A stretch of 64,000 bases of DNA from SZAS-79 sp965279075 (lineage in GTDB: Bacteria > Pseudomonadota > Gammaproteobacteria > Burkholderiales > SG8-39). The stretch lies in contig CBDIHI010000012.1 of the NCBI GenBank assembly GCA_965279075.1, forward strand, positions 62,001 to 126,000. Reading direction: 5' to 3'. The position numbers and the translations under genes were made by a program. Shown in pieces: positions 33,361 through 41,972 of the stretch. Positions within the stretch are counted from its first letter, which is position 1. The number at the start of each line of letters is the position of its first letter. The notes under the pieces were generated by a model that had not been told where the DNA came from, did not search any database, and worked only from the letters and a program-made list of their open reading frames with translations.

Positions 33361-34965
33361 CTACTGCATCGAAACCGGCGAGAAATCCTGGAACCAGTTC
33401 TTCGCCTGCACGAAGCCTTTCACTTTCGGGCTCAGCGCGCGCGGGCCGGTGTCGTGCACCCAGAAGAGGAAGTACGAGTCCTCGACCACGCGCTCATGCA
33501 GCTTCGAGATCGCGAGGTCACGCGCCTTGGCGTCGAACGAGCCGCGCGCCGCCGCCACCAGCTTGTCGAGCTCGGGGTTCTGCACCCAGCCCCAGTTCAC
33601 GCTGCGCGGCGCGACCATGCGGCTGTCGTAGAAGCGCGCGAAACCGAAGAACGGGTCCTGCCAGGCGAACGACACGTTTGTCGCGCTCGCGCCGCGGGCC
33701 GCCGGGTCCTTCGCGCCGAGGCGCCAGTTGTTGAACAGGGTCTCCCAGACGATCACGTCGAACTCGACCTCGACGCCGACTTCCTTCAGCTGCTGCTGGA
33801 TGTACTCGTTCATCGCGATCGGCTGCATCTGGCCCGAGCCCGAGGCCGAGATCTGCACCTTGAACTTCAGCGGCTTGCCCGGGCCGTAGCCGGCCTCGGC
33901 CAGCAGCTTCTGCGCGGCGGCCTTGTCGTACTTGATGTCGAACTTGGGGTTGCCGAACCACGGGTGGCCCTCGAACACCACGCCCTTGGCGGGAATCGCG
34001 TTGAAGCCCAGCACGCGGCGCAGGCCGTCCCGGTCGACCGCCAGTTGCAGCGCCTGGCGAACTTTCTTGTCGGCCAGCGGCGAGCCCGGCAGCACGTTCA
34101 GTTGCCACGGCCAGGTGTGCGGGTACGGGTTGTTGGTGATCTGGAAGCCCTTGGTGCGCAGCTGCGGGATCGCGTCGGCCGGCGGGGCCTCGATCCAGTC
34201 CACCTGCCCCGAGAGCAGCGCTGCGACCCGCGTGTTGGCCTCGGGCATCGGGATCAGCACCATGCGGTCGGTCTTCGGTACGCGCGCCTTGTTCCAGTAG
34301 CCCGCGTTCTTTTCCAGCTCGAGGCGCTCGCGCGGCACCAGCCGCACGAACTTCCACGGGCCGGACCCGACCGGCGCCTTGGCAAACTCGGCCCAGTTCT
34401 TCGCCTTGGCCCAGGCGGTGGGGCTGGCCATGAAGAGGTTGGCCAGGTTGATCGGCAGGAAGGCGTCGGGCTCGGAGGTGGTCACCTCGATGGTGTGGTC
34501 GTCGACCTTCTTCGCGCCGACCAGCGTCGGCATGCGCGGCGTGGTCTGCGCCACGAGACGCGCGTCGTACTGCGGCTTGTCCTTGGCGAGGACCTTGTCG
34601 AAGTTGAACACCGCGGCGTCGGCGTTGAAGTCGCTGCCGTCATGGAACTTCACGCCCTTCCTCAGCTTGAAGATCCACTTGGTCTTGTCCTTGGCGTCCA
34701 CCGCCCAGGATTCCGCGAGGCCGGGGATGATCGTGCTCGCCTTTTCCGCCGACGACAGGTCCCACATCGTCAGGGCATCGAACAGGGTGAGGCCAGTGAA
34801 GCGGTTGCCTTCGAAGCCGCTGTCGGGCTGGCTGGTGGTGGCGGGCACATCGGCCGCCGTCATGCCGATGCGCAGGACCGTTTGCGCGCCGGCACCGGTT
34901 GCGGCGAACAGTGCGGCCGCGAGCAGGGCCTGCTTGAACCAGGGGTGGGACAAAGTGCGGGACAT
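33361..34965 (-). CDS. ABC transporter substrate-binding protein, family 5 (DppA/OppA type)
   Basis: 534 aa with a Sec signal peptide (Leu-Leu-Ala-Ala-Ala-Leu-Phe, ending Ala-Gly-Ala-Gln). Family 5 signatures are present: Leu-Ala-Glu-Ser-Trp, Lys-Leu-Arg-Lys-Gly-Val-Lys-Phe-His-Asp-Gly, Val-Gly-Ser-Gly-Pro-Trp-Lys-Phe and Val-Arg-Gln-Ala-Leu. It is the first gene of the Opp-like operon. The ligand could be a peptide, an amide or a ureide; the amidase pair in the same operon favours a small N-containing compound. A hairpin-bearing leader and a sigma-54-like promoter lie upstream. Confidence 0.92.
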   Translation of the reverse strand: MSRTLSHPWFKQALLAAALFAATGAGAQTVLRIGMTAADVPATTSQPDSGFEGNRFTGLTLFDALTMWDLSSAEKASTIIPGLAESWAVDAKDKTKWIFKLRKGVKFHDGSDFNADAAVFNFDKVLAKDKPQYDARLVAQTTPRMPTLVGAKKVDDHTIEVTTSEPDAFLPINLANLFMASPTAWAKAKNWAEFAKAPVGSGPWKFVRLVPRERLELEKNAGYWNKARVPKTDRMVLIPMPEANTRVAALLSGQVDWIEAPPADAIPQLRTKGFQITNNPYPHTWPWQLNVLPGSPLADKKVRQALQLAVDRDGLRRVLGFNAIPAKGVVFEGHPWFGNPKFDIKYDKAAAQKLLAEAGYGPGKPLKFKVQISASGSGQMQPIAMNEYIQQQLKEVGVEVEFDVIVWETLFNNWRLGAKDPAARGASATNVSFAWQDPFFGFARFYDSRMVAPRSVNWGWVQNPELDKLVAAARGSFDAKARDLAISKLHERVVEDSYFLFWVHDTGPRALSPKVKGFVQAKNWFQDFSPVSMQ

Positions 34966-34984
34966 GGGTACGACCTCCGTGTTT

Positions 34985-35011
34985 GAAGCCGCGGGGACAT
35001 GCCGCGGCTTC
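34985..35011 (-). other. Leader hairpin upstream of the peptide-binding-protein gene
   Basis: A perfect 10-bp inverted repeat (GAAGCCGCGG / CCGCGGCTTC) with a 7-nt loop. It sits 20 nt upstream of the start codon at 34965 and downstream of the putative promoter. There is no U-tract on the minus strand. It could be an mRNA-stabilising 5' hairpin. Confidence 0.5.
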
Positions 35012-35029
35012 TTCTTTGGCGAACTTCAA

Positions 35030-35045
35030 AGCAAGGCCTGTGCCG
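35030..35045 (-). promoter_or_regulatory. Candidate sigma-54 promoter for the Opp/amidase operon
   Basis: The minus strand reads CGGCACAGGCCTTGCT. It has GG and GC separated by exactly 10 nt and matches the sigma-54 consensus TGGCACG-N4-TTGCW except at two positions. It would start transcription near 35019, leaving a leader of about 55 nt with the 34985-35011 hairpin. A sigma-70-like TAGAAT (35081-35076) without a good -35 is the alternative. Confidence 0.45.
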
Positions 35046-35236
35046 CATAGGGCAATGGCTGCATGGAGCAAGCCCATTCTAGCCCGGAGACCGGCGAACG
35101 CCCTGTTTCCGTGCGCACACCGGATCGGTGCACGCCGCGCCGGCACCAGACTTGTGCGTGCCGCAGTGGCGCCTGTCGCAGGGGAATTGCGGTAAGCTTG
35201 TAACCCCCCGCAACGGCACAATTTTTCGGAGTTTCC

Positions 35237-36484
35237 ATGCAACCCCTCAAGGTCGACGGCGAGCGGCTCTGGCAGTCGCTCATGGACCTCGCGCGCATCG
35301 GCGCGACCCCCAAGGGCGGCGTCAAGCGGCTGACCCTGACCGACCTGGACCGGCAGGGCCGGGACACCTTCGTGCAGTGGGCCAAGGCCGCCGGCATGAC
35401 CGTCCGGGTCGACGCGATCGGCAATATCTTCGCGCGCCGGGCGGGCACCGACGAAACGCTCCCCCCCGTGATGACGGGCAGCCACCTCGATACCCAGCCG
35501 TCCGGCGGCAAGTTCGACGGCGCCTACGGCGTGTTGGCGGGGCTGGAGGTCGTGCGCCGGCTGAATGACCTCGGCATCCGCACCCGGGCGCCGATCGAGG
35601 TCGCCGCGTGGACCAACGAGGAAGGGTCGCGCTTCGTGCCGACCATGATGGGCTCGGGCGTGTATGCCTCGGTCTACCCGCTGGCCGACGTCCTTGGCCA
35701 GAAGGACGTGGACGGCGTCACGGTGGCGGCCGCGCTCAAGGCGATCGGCTACGAGGGGGAAGCGAAGCCCGTCAAGGTGGGCGCCTATTTCGAGGCGCAT
35801 ATAGAACAGGGCCCGATCCTCGAGAACACGAAGACCACGATAGGCGCGGTGCAGGGTGCGCTCGGCCAGCGCTGGTTCGACGTCGAGATCACCGGGCAGG
35901 ATTCGCATGCCGGTCCCACGCCGATGGAACTCAGGAAGGACGCGCTGCTCGCCGCGAGCCGGCTCGTGGTCGAGACCAACCGCGTCGCCTGCGCCTACCC
36001 CGACAACGCGCGTGCGACGGTCGGGCACCTGCGTGTGTCGCCCAATTCGCGCAACGTCGTGCCGGGCGCCGTGAGCATGACGCTCGACGTAAGGAACGCC
36101 AAGGACGAAACGCTGCTCGCGATGGTCGAGGACCTGCGCAAATCGGCGGCCAAGATCGCCGCCGAAACCCGCTGCACGGTCGACGTCAAGGAAGTGCTGT
36201 ACTTCGCGCCCAGCCATTTCGACCCGAAGCTCGTCGACAGCGTACGGTCGTCCGCAAAGGCGCTGGGCTTGTCGTGCCGCGACATCGTCAGCGGCGCCGC
36301 GCACGACGCGGTGTACCTGAACCGCGTCGCGCCCACCGCCATGATCTTCGTGCCGTGCGAGGGCGGGCTGTCGCACAACGAACTCGAAAACGCGCGTCCC
36401 GACGAGATTGCCGCCGGGGCGAGCGTACTCATCAATGCCATGGTTGCCGCGGCGGTCGTAGCCGAAGCGGCCAAGGCGGCCTGA
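35237..36484 (+). CDS. M20-family Zn hydrolase, N-carbamoyl-L-amino acid hydrolase/beta-ureidopropionase type
   Basis: 415 aa. The two-metal M20/HyuC signature is clear: Gly-Ser-His83-Leu-Asp-Thr, Asp94 in Gly-Lys-Phe-Asp-Gly, Asn-Glu128-Glu129, a later His in Glu-Ala-His-Ile-Glu-Gln-Gly and Ser-His-Asn-Glu near the end. These enzymes remove the carbamoyl group from N-carbamoyl amino acids or beta-ureido acids. With the aminotransferase downstream it would give beta-alanine then malonate semialdehyde, the end of the reductive pyrimidine route. A second family member (AllC-like) is encoded at 40734. Confidence 0.88.
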   Translation: MQPLKVDGERLWQSLMDLARIGATPKGGVKRLTLTDLDRQGRDTFVQWAKAAGMTVRVDAIGNIFARRAGTDETLPPVMTGSHLDTQPSGGKFDGAYGVLAGLEVVRRLNDLGIRTRAPIEVAAWTNEEGSRFVPTMMGSGVYASVYPLADVLGQKDVDGVTVAAALKAIGYEGEAKPVKVGAYFEAHIEQGPILENTKTTIGAVQGALGQRWFDVEITGQDSHAGPTPMELRKDALLAASRLVVETNRVACAYPDNARATVGHLRVSPNSRNVVPGAVSMTLDVRNAKDETLLAMVEDLRKSAAKIAAETRCTVDVKEVLYFAPSHFDPKLVDSVRSSAKALGLSCRDIVSGAAHDAVYLNRVAPTAMIFVPCEGGLSHNELENARPDEIAAGASVLINAMVAAAVVAEAAKAA

Positions 36485-36504
36485 ACGTACAAAGGGAGAA
36501 CACC

Positions 36505-37836
36505 ATGAACGACCGTGCCACGAAGGCGATGGACCTCGAGCAGAGCGCCTTCTTCATGCCGTATACGGCCAACCGCGAGTTCAAGAAGGCCCCGCGCCTG
36601 CTCGAGCGCGCCGAAGGCATGTACTACTGGACGCCGGAGGGCCGCAAGATCCTCGACGGGACCTCGGGCCTGTGGTGCGTGAACGCCGGGCACTGCCGGC
36701 CGAAGATCGCCGAGGCGATCGCCGCGCAGGCGAAGAAGCTGGATTTCGCGCCCGCGTTCCAGATGGGCCACCCGATCGCGTTCGAGTTCGCCGAGCGCCT
36801 TGCGGCAATCGCGCCCAAGGGCATCGGCCACGTGTTCTACACCAACTCGGGGTCCGAGTCGGCCGACACCGCGCTGAAGCTGGCGCTGGCCTACCACCGC
36901 ACGCGCGGCGAGGCCGGGCGGTTCCGCCTGTTCGGTCGCGAGCGCGGCTACCACGGCGTGAACTTCGGCGGCATGTCGGTCGGCGGCATCGTCGGCAACC
37001 GCAAGACCTTCGGCACGGCGATGCTGCCCGGCGTGGACCACATCCGCCACACGCACGACGCCCGCAACCTGATGACGCGCGGCCAGCCGGAACACGGCGG
37101 CATCGAGTTCGCAGACGACCTCGAGCGGCTCGTCGCGCTGCACGATGCGTCCACGATCGCAGCAGTGATCGTGGAGCCGGTGGCCGGCTCCACCGGCGTG
37201 CTGATCCCGCCCAAGGGCTACCTGCAGCGCCTGAGGGAGATCTGCACCAAGCACGGCATCCTGCTGATTTTCGACGAGGTCATCACCGGCTTCGGGCGTC
37301 TGGGTACGCCGTTCGGCACGGACTACTACGGCGTGAAGCCGGACATGATCACGCTCGCCAAGGGCATCACCAACGCGGCGATCCCGATGGGTGCGGTGCT
37401 GCTGTCGGACCAGCTCTACGACACGTTCATGAAAGGCCCCGCCGGCATGGAGTTCCTGCACGGCTATACCTACTCCGGGCACCCGATGGCCTGCGCCGCC
37501 GGTATCGCGACCCTCGATGTCTATGCCGAGGAAAACCTGCTGACGCGCGCAGCGACGCTCGCGCAGTACTGGGAAGACGCGATCTGGAAGCTGAAGGACT
37601 CGAAGAACGTGGTGGACCTGCGCGTGGTCGGGCTGGTGGCCGGCATCGAATTGTCCTCGCGCCCTGGCGCTGTCGGGGCGCGTGCCTTCGAGTGCTTCAC
37701 CAAGGCCTTCGAGAAGGGCGTGCTGATCCGCGTGACCGGGGACACCATCGCAGTCTCGCCCCCGCTGATCGTCGAGAAGGCGCAGATCGACCAGATCGTC
37801 GGCACGATCGCCGAGGTCATCCAAGAAACGGCGTAA
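36505..37836 (+). CDS. Omega-amino acid (beta-alanine):pyruvate aminotransferase, class III
   Basis: 443 aa from the ATG at 36505. A class III PLP fold: Asn-Ser-Gly-Ser-Glu-Ser-Ala-Asp-Thr-Ala (phosphate binding), Phe-Asp-Glu-Val-Ile-Thr-Gly-Phe-Gly-Arg and the Schiff-base Lys286 in Leu-Ala-Lys-Gly-Ile-Thr-Asn-Ala. The N-terminus with Phe-Met-Pro-Tyr-Thr-Ala-Asn-Arg is the hallmark of the beta-alanine:pyruvate subgroup. Product: malonate semialdehyde plus alanine. It lies 20 nt after the carbamoyl-hydrolase gene. Confidence 0.9.
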   Translation: MNDRATKAMDLEQSAFFMPYTANREFKKAPRLLERAEGMYYWTPEGRKILDGTSGLWCVNAGHCRPKIAEAIAAQAKKLDFAPAFQMGHPIAFEFAERLAAIAPKGIGHVFYTNSGSESADTALKLALAYHRTRGEAGRFRLFGRERGYHGVNFGGMSVGGIVGNRKTFGTAMLPGVDHIRHTHDARNLMTRGQPEHGGIEFADDLERLVALHDASTIAAVIVEPVAGSTGVLIPPKGYLQRLREICTKHGILLIFDEVITGFGRLGTPFGTDYYGVKPDMITLAKGITNAAIPMGAVLLSDQLYDTFMKGPAGMEFLHGYTYSGHPMACAAGIATLDVYAEENLLTRAATLAQYWEDAIWKLKDSKNVVDLRVVGLVAGIELSSRPGAVGARAFECFTKAFEKGVLIRVTGDTIAVSPPLIVEKAQIDQIVGTIAEVIQETA

Positions 37837-37845
37837 CCGGGGGCC

Positions 37846-38592
37846 ATGGCGGGCATGCGCATCAAGGTCATCAACCCGAACACGACCGAAAGCATGACCG
37901 CCGGGATCGGGCAGGCGGCGCGCGCCGCCGCCGCGCCCGGCACCGAAATCGTCGCGGTCAGCCCCACCGGCGGGCCGGTCTCGATCGAGGACCACTACGA
38001 CGAGGCCTATGCGGTGCCGGGGCTGCTCGGCGAAGTCCGCATCGGCGAGACGCAGGGCTGCTCGGGCTACGTGATCGCCTGCTTCGGTGACCCGGGGCTG
38101 GACGCGGCGCGCGAGATCGCCAGGGGTCCGGTCATAGGCATCGCGGAAGCGGCGATGCATGCCGCGAGTTTCGTCTCCACCGGATTCTCCGTGGTCACAA
38201 CGCTGGAGCGGACCTGCGTGATGGCGCGCCGCCTTGCCGACCGTTACGGCTTTCGCGACGCCTGCCGGGGCGTGCGCGGCACGGACATTCCCGTCCTCGA
38301 ACTCGGGAACCCGCAGAGCGGGGCGTACGAAAGGATCCTCGCGGAATGCCGGCTCGCGTTGGACCACGACGGGAGCGGCGCCATCGTCCTCGGCTGCGCG
38401 GGCATGGCGGAGTTGTGCGGCAGGCTGTCGAGGGACCTCGGCGCGCCCGTCGTCGACGGCGTGGCCGCCGCCGTGAAGTTCGTCGAGGCGCTGGTGTCGC
38501 TGGGCCTTGGCACGAGCAAGCACGGCGACTACGCCGCGCCGATCCCGAAGAAGTATACCGGCGCGTTCGCCGGCTTCGCGCCGCGTGGCTAG
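37846..38592 (+). CDS. Asp/Glu/hydantoin racemase family protein, probable allantoin or hydantoin racemase
   Basis: 248 aa. The paired catalytic cysteines of the family are visible: Ile-Ala-Cys-Phe-Gly-Asp-Pro-Gly near residue 83 and Leu-Gly-Cys-Ala-Gly-Met near 184. The N-terminal Val-Ile-Asn-Pro-Asn-Thr-Thr is typical of hydantoin racemases. HpxA, the allantoin racemase of purine pathways, belongs to this family. Overlap with the allantoinase gene (8 nt) makes allantoin the most likely substrate. Confidence 0.85.
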   Translation: MAGMRIKVINPNTTESMTAGIGQAARAAAAPGTEIVAVSPTGGPVSIEDHYDEAYAVPGLLGEVRIGETQGCSGYVIACFGDPGLDAAREIARGPVIGIAEAAMHAASFVSTGFSVVTTLERTCVMARRLADRYGFRDACRGVRGTDIPVLELGNPQSGAYERILAECRLALDHDGSGAIVLGCAGMAELCGRLSRDLGAPVVDGVAAAVKFVEALVSLGLGTSKHGDYAAPIPKKYTGAFAGFAPRG

Positions 38593-39520
38593 CGCGAAAC
38601 GGCCGGCCGGGAAGGCGGCCGCCTACCCGCGCGATCTAGCGGGCTACGGCGCCGCGCCGCCCGACCCCCGCTGGCCCGGCCGCGCGCGCATCGCGCTGCA
38701 GTTCGTCCTGAATTACGAGGAGGGTGGCGAGAATAGCGTGCTGCACGGCGACGCCGGCGCCGAGACCTTCCTGTCCGAGATCGTCAACGCGCCGGTGGTG
38801 GAAGGCCTGCGCCACATGAGCATGGAGTCGCTCTACGAATACGGCTCGCGCGTAGGGGTGTGGCGGCTGCTCAGGCTGTTTGCGCGTTACGACATCCCGC
38901 TGACGGTGTTCGGCGTGGCGATGGCCATGGAGCGCAACCCCGCCGTGGTCGAGGCTTTCATGCGGGCGGGCCACGAGATCGCGAACCACGGTCTGCGCTG
39001 GATCAACTACCAGCACGTGCCCGAGAAGGTCGAGCGCGAGCACATGCGGCGCGCGATCGAGATCCAGGCGCGGCTCACGGGCGAGCGGCCGCTGGGCTGG
39101 TACACCGGGCGAACCAGTCCCAACACGAGAAAGCTCGTGGTCGAGGAGGGCGGGTTCCTCTACGACGCCGACGACTACAGCGACGACCTGCCGTGGTACG
39201 ACAGGCGTTACGGCCGGCCCCAGCTGGTCGTGCCGTATACGCTCGACGCCAACGACATGCGGTTCCTCGCCGTGCAGGGGTTCAACGCGGGCGAGCAGTT
39301 CTACGCCTACCTGAAGGATTCGTTCGACGCCCTCTATGCCGAGGGCCGTGACACGCCGCGCATGATGTCGGTAGGGCTGCACTGCCGGATCGTGGGCAAG
39401 CCCGGGCGCATGGTGGCCCTGGAGCGTTTCCTGAAGTATGTGTCGAGGAAGCCGGGCGTGTGGTTCGCGCGCCGCGTCGACATCGCGCGGCACTGGGCAA
39501 AGCGCTACCCGGCGGCGTAA
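38585..39520 (+). CDS. puuE: Allantoinase PuuE (polysaccharide-deacetylase fold)
   Basis: 311 aa from a GTG at 38585 that overlaps the racemase stop by 8 nt; no ribosome site is seen, so translation is probably coupled. PuuE signatures run through the chain: Tyr-Pro-Arg-Asp-Leu-x-Gly-Tyr-Gly, Phe-Val-Leu-Asn-Tyr-Glu-Glu-Gly-Gly-Glu-Asn, His-Met-Ser-Met-Glu-Ser, Gly-Trp-Tyr-Thr-Gly-Arg, Asp-Asp-Tyr-Ser-Asp-Asp-Leu-Pro and Asp-Ala-Asn-Asp-Met-Arg-Phe. It opens allantoin to allantoate. Its 3' end overlaps the convergent aminotransferase gene by 16 nt. Confidence 0.93.
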   Translation: MASAKRPAGKAAAYPRDLAGYGAAPPDPRWPGRARIALQFVLNYEEGGENSVLHGDAGAETFLSEIVNAPVVEGLRHMSMESLYEYGSRVGVWRLLRLFARYDIPLTVFGVAMAMERNPAVVEAFMRAGHEIANHGLRWINYQHVPEKVEREHMRRAIEIQARLTGERPLGWYTGRTSPNTRKLVVEEGGFLYDADDYSDDLPWYDRRYGRPQLVVPYTLDANDMRFLAVQGFNAGEQFYAYLKDSFDALYAEGRDTPRMMSVGLHCRIVGKPGRMVALERFLKYVSRKPGVWFARRVDIARHWAKRYPAA

Positions 39521-40737
39521 GCGGCGAGCGCCGCGTCCACGCCCGCCCCGCGGGGCAGCTTGAACCCCTGCGCGGCCAATGCGGCCTCGAGCGCCCCGAG
39601 CGTGACGAGCACCGCGTCTTTCCTCGCGTTGTAGCCCATCGCGCCGATGCGCCAGATCCTGCCGTGCAGCGGCCCGAAGCTGGTGCCGATTTCGATGTTG
39701 AAGTCGTCGAGCATCTGGCTGCGGACGCGCTCGCCGTTCACGCCTTCGGGAATCCAGGCGCCGGTCACGTTGGGCATCTTGTGCGTCTGGTCGCCGAAGA
39801 GCTTCAGGCCCATCGCGGTGAGTCCGGCCGTCACGGCCCTGGAAGCCGCGGCATGGCGCTCGAACGCCTCGTGCAGGCCCTCCTGCAACAGGATGCGGGC
39901 GCATTCGCGCGCCGCGTAGAGCATCGTGGTCGCTTCGGTGTGGTGGTTGAGGGCCTTGTCGGACCAGTAGTCCATGACCATCGCCAGGTCGAAGTAGTTC
40001 GACGTGATGCGACGACCGGTGCCGGCCGCATAGCCCGGGGGCTGCAGGCCCTGTTCGATGTGGCGGCGCTTCATGATCGCCGCGGCGGCGCGGTCCGACA
40101 GCGTGATGGGCGCCGAGCCCGAGGGTCCGCCGAGGCACTTCTGCAGTCCCGCGGTGACCGCGTCGAGCTGCCACGCGTCGGCCTGCAGATCCATGCCGGC
40201 CAGCGTGGCGGTCGCATCGACATAGCAGAGCGCGTCGTGCTCGCGGCACATCGCACCGATTTCGGCCAGCGGTTGCGCCATCGTGGTAGAGGTGTCGCCC
40301 TGGCAGACGGCGACGAGCTTCGGCCGGAACGCCCGGATTTCGGCTTCGACCCTTTCCGGCGCGAACACCGTGCCCCATTCGGTCTCGAGCGGCCTAACGT
40401 CGGCACCGCAGCGGGCGGCGATCTCGACCAGCAGGTGGCCGAAGCGGCCGAAGATCGGCACGAGGACCCTGTCGCCGGGTTCGATCAGCGACACCAGCGC
40501 CGCCTCGATGCCGGAGCGCGCGGTGCCGTCGACGAGCATGGTCCAGCGGTTCCGTGTCTGGAACACGCCGCGGTAGAGCACCGAGGTATCGGTCATGAAC
40601 TCGCGGAACTGCGGGTCGAACTGGCCGAGCAGTTGGGCGGACATCGCGCGCAGCACGCGCGGGTCGGCGTTGATCGGGCCGGGCCCCATCAGCAGCCGGG
40701 GCAGCGGGTTGAGTTCAGGGACCCCGGTTGCGTTCAT
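39505..40737 (-). CDS. PucG-like class V aminotransferase, (S)-ureidoglycine:glyoxylate type
   Basis: 410 aa from the ATG at 40737, overlapping the upstream amidohydrolase stop in ATGA. A class V PLP fold with Leu-Leu-Met-Gly-Pro-Gly-Pro at the start, Val-Asp-Ala-Thr-Ala-Thr (PLP Asp) and the Schiff-base Lys in Gly-Leu-Gln-Lys-Cys-Leu-Gly-Gly-Pro-Ser-Gly. Alanine:glyoxylate and serine:pyruvate aminotransferases share this fold. Coupling to an allantoate amidohydrolase, whose product is ureidoglycine, favours the PucG reaction. Confidence 0.85.
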   Translation of the reverse strand: MNATGVPELNPLPRLLMGPGPINADPRVLRAMSAQLLGQFDPQFREFMTDTSVLYRGVFQTRNRWTMLVDGTARSGIEAALVSLIEPGDRVLVPIFGRFGHLLVEIAARCGADVRPLETEWGTVFAPERVEAEIRAFRPKLVAVCQGDTSTTMAQPLAEIGAMCREHDALCYVDATATLAGMDLQADAWQLDAVTAGLQKCLGGPSGSAPITLSDRAAAAIMKRRHIEQGLQPPGYAAGTGRRITSNYFDLAMVMDYWSDKALNHHTEATTMLYAARECARILLQEGLHEAFERHAAASRAVTAGLTAMGLKLFGDQTHKMPNVTGAWIPEGVNGERVRSQMLDDFNIEIGTSFGPLHGRIWRIGAMGYNARKDAVLVTLGALEAALAAQGFKLPRGAGVDAALAAYAAG

Positions 40738-41972
40738 GGGTGCTTCGCCTCGAAGTGGAGGATGAAATCGTACAGCACGTCGGTGGCAAGGGCCGCGTCC
40801 TCCGCCGTCATGGTCTCGTCGGGATGGTGGCTGATGCCGCCGTTGCCGCAGCGGACGAACAGCATCGCGATGTCGGCGACCGGCGCAATGGCCATCGCGT
40901 CGTGGCCCGCGCCCGAGGGCAGCCGACGCTCCGCGACACCGTGCCGCGCGGTGCTCGCGGCCAGCCGGTCCATCAGCCAGGGGGCGCACAGCGCGGCCTT
41001 GAGTTCCAGCATGCGCGTGAATTCGACCTTGAGGGTGCGGCGCGCGGCGATGGCCCGGAACTCCGCGAGCAGCACGTTCTCAAGGGCGCCGCGCAGTCCG
41101 TCCTCGCCCGCGCGCGCGTCCAGCGTGAAGCGGGCGTCGCCGGGGATCACGTTGATCGCGCCGGGCTTCGCCTCGATGCGGCCCACGGTGGCGACCGTGC
41201 CGGGCATACCGCCCGCGATGCGCTCGGCGGCGAGCACCATCTCGGCCGCGCCGGCCAATGCGTCGCGGCGCATCCCCATCGGCACCGTGCCGGCGTGGCC
41301 GGCGAGTCCGGTGACTTCAACAGTGTGGCGCGAGCCTCCGGCGATCGCGGTCACCACGCCCAGCGGCAGGCCTTCCGACAGCAGTACCGGCCCCTGCTCG
41401 ATGTGCACCTCGACGAAGGCGAGGGTCTTCGCCGGGTCGCGCTTCAGGCCGGGAATCGCGTCCGGGTCGCCGCCGAAGGCGACGAGGGCATCGCGCATCG
41501 TGATGCCGGCAGCGTCCTTCTTGTCGAGCCAGGCGGGGTCGAAGGTGCCCGACAGCGCATGGCTGCCGAGCAGCGTCGCGCCGAAGCGCACGCCTTCCTC
41601 GTCGCCGAACGCAACGACCTCGATCGCGAACGGCAGGCGCCTGCCTGCCGCGTGCAGGCGCCGCACGCATTCGATCGGGCACAGGATGCCGAAGATGCCG
41701 TCGTAGCGGCCGGCGTTGCGCACGCTGTCCATGTGCGAGCCGCTAAGGAGCGCGGGCGCGCCGGGCGCCTCGCCGTCGTAGCGGCCGACGACGTTGCCGA
41801 GCGCGTCGAATTCGGCCGACATCCCGGCCTCGCGCATCCAGCCGAGGATCTTCTCGCCCGCGGCGCGATGCTGCGGGGAGAGGAAAACGCGGGTGACTTT
41901 CGGGAGGTCTTCGGAGAACTGCGCCAGCGTGTCGGCCTGCCCGAGCAGGCGCTGGCCGGCGCCGGGGTTCAC
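40734..41972 (-). CDS. M20-family allantoate amidohydrolase (AllC type)
   Basis: 412 aa. Metal ligands: His80 in Gly-Ser-His-Met-Asp-Ser, Asp91 in Gly-Arg-Tyr-Asp-Gly, Glu-Glu in Phe-Gly-Asp-Glu-Glu-Gly-Val-Arg-Phe, and His in Glu-Val-His-Ile-Glu-Gln-Gly. The Gly-Asp-Glu-Glu-Gly-Val-Arg-Phe form is usual for allantoate amidohydrolases, whereas the paralogue at 35237 has Thr-Asn-Glu-Glu-Gly-Ser-Arg-Phe as in carbamoyl hydrolases. It releases ammonia and CO2 from allantoate to give ureidoglycine. Its stop overlaps the PucG-like start, and its own start overlaps the polyamine gene stop. Confidence 0.87.
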   Translation of the reverse strand: MNPGAGQRLLGQADTLAQFSEDLPKVTRVFLSPQHRAAGEKILGWMREAGMSAEFDALGNVVGRYDGEAPGAPALLSGSHMDSVRNAGRYDGIFGILCPIECVRRLHAAGRRLPFAIEVVAFGDEEGVRFGATLLGSHALSGTFDPAWLDKKDAAGITMRDALVAFGGDPDAIPGLKRDPAKTLAFVEVHIEQGPVLLSEGLPLGVVTAIAGGSRHTVEVTGLAGHAGTVPMGMRRDALAGAAEMVLAAERIAGGMPGTVATVGRIEAKPGAINVIPGDARFTLDARAGEDGLRGALENVLLAEFRAIAARRTLKVEFTRMLELKAALCAPWLMDRLAASTARHGVAERRLPSGAGHDAMAIAPVADIAMLFVRCGNGGISHHPDETMTAEDAALATDVLYDFILHFEAKHP

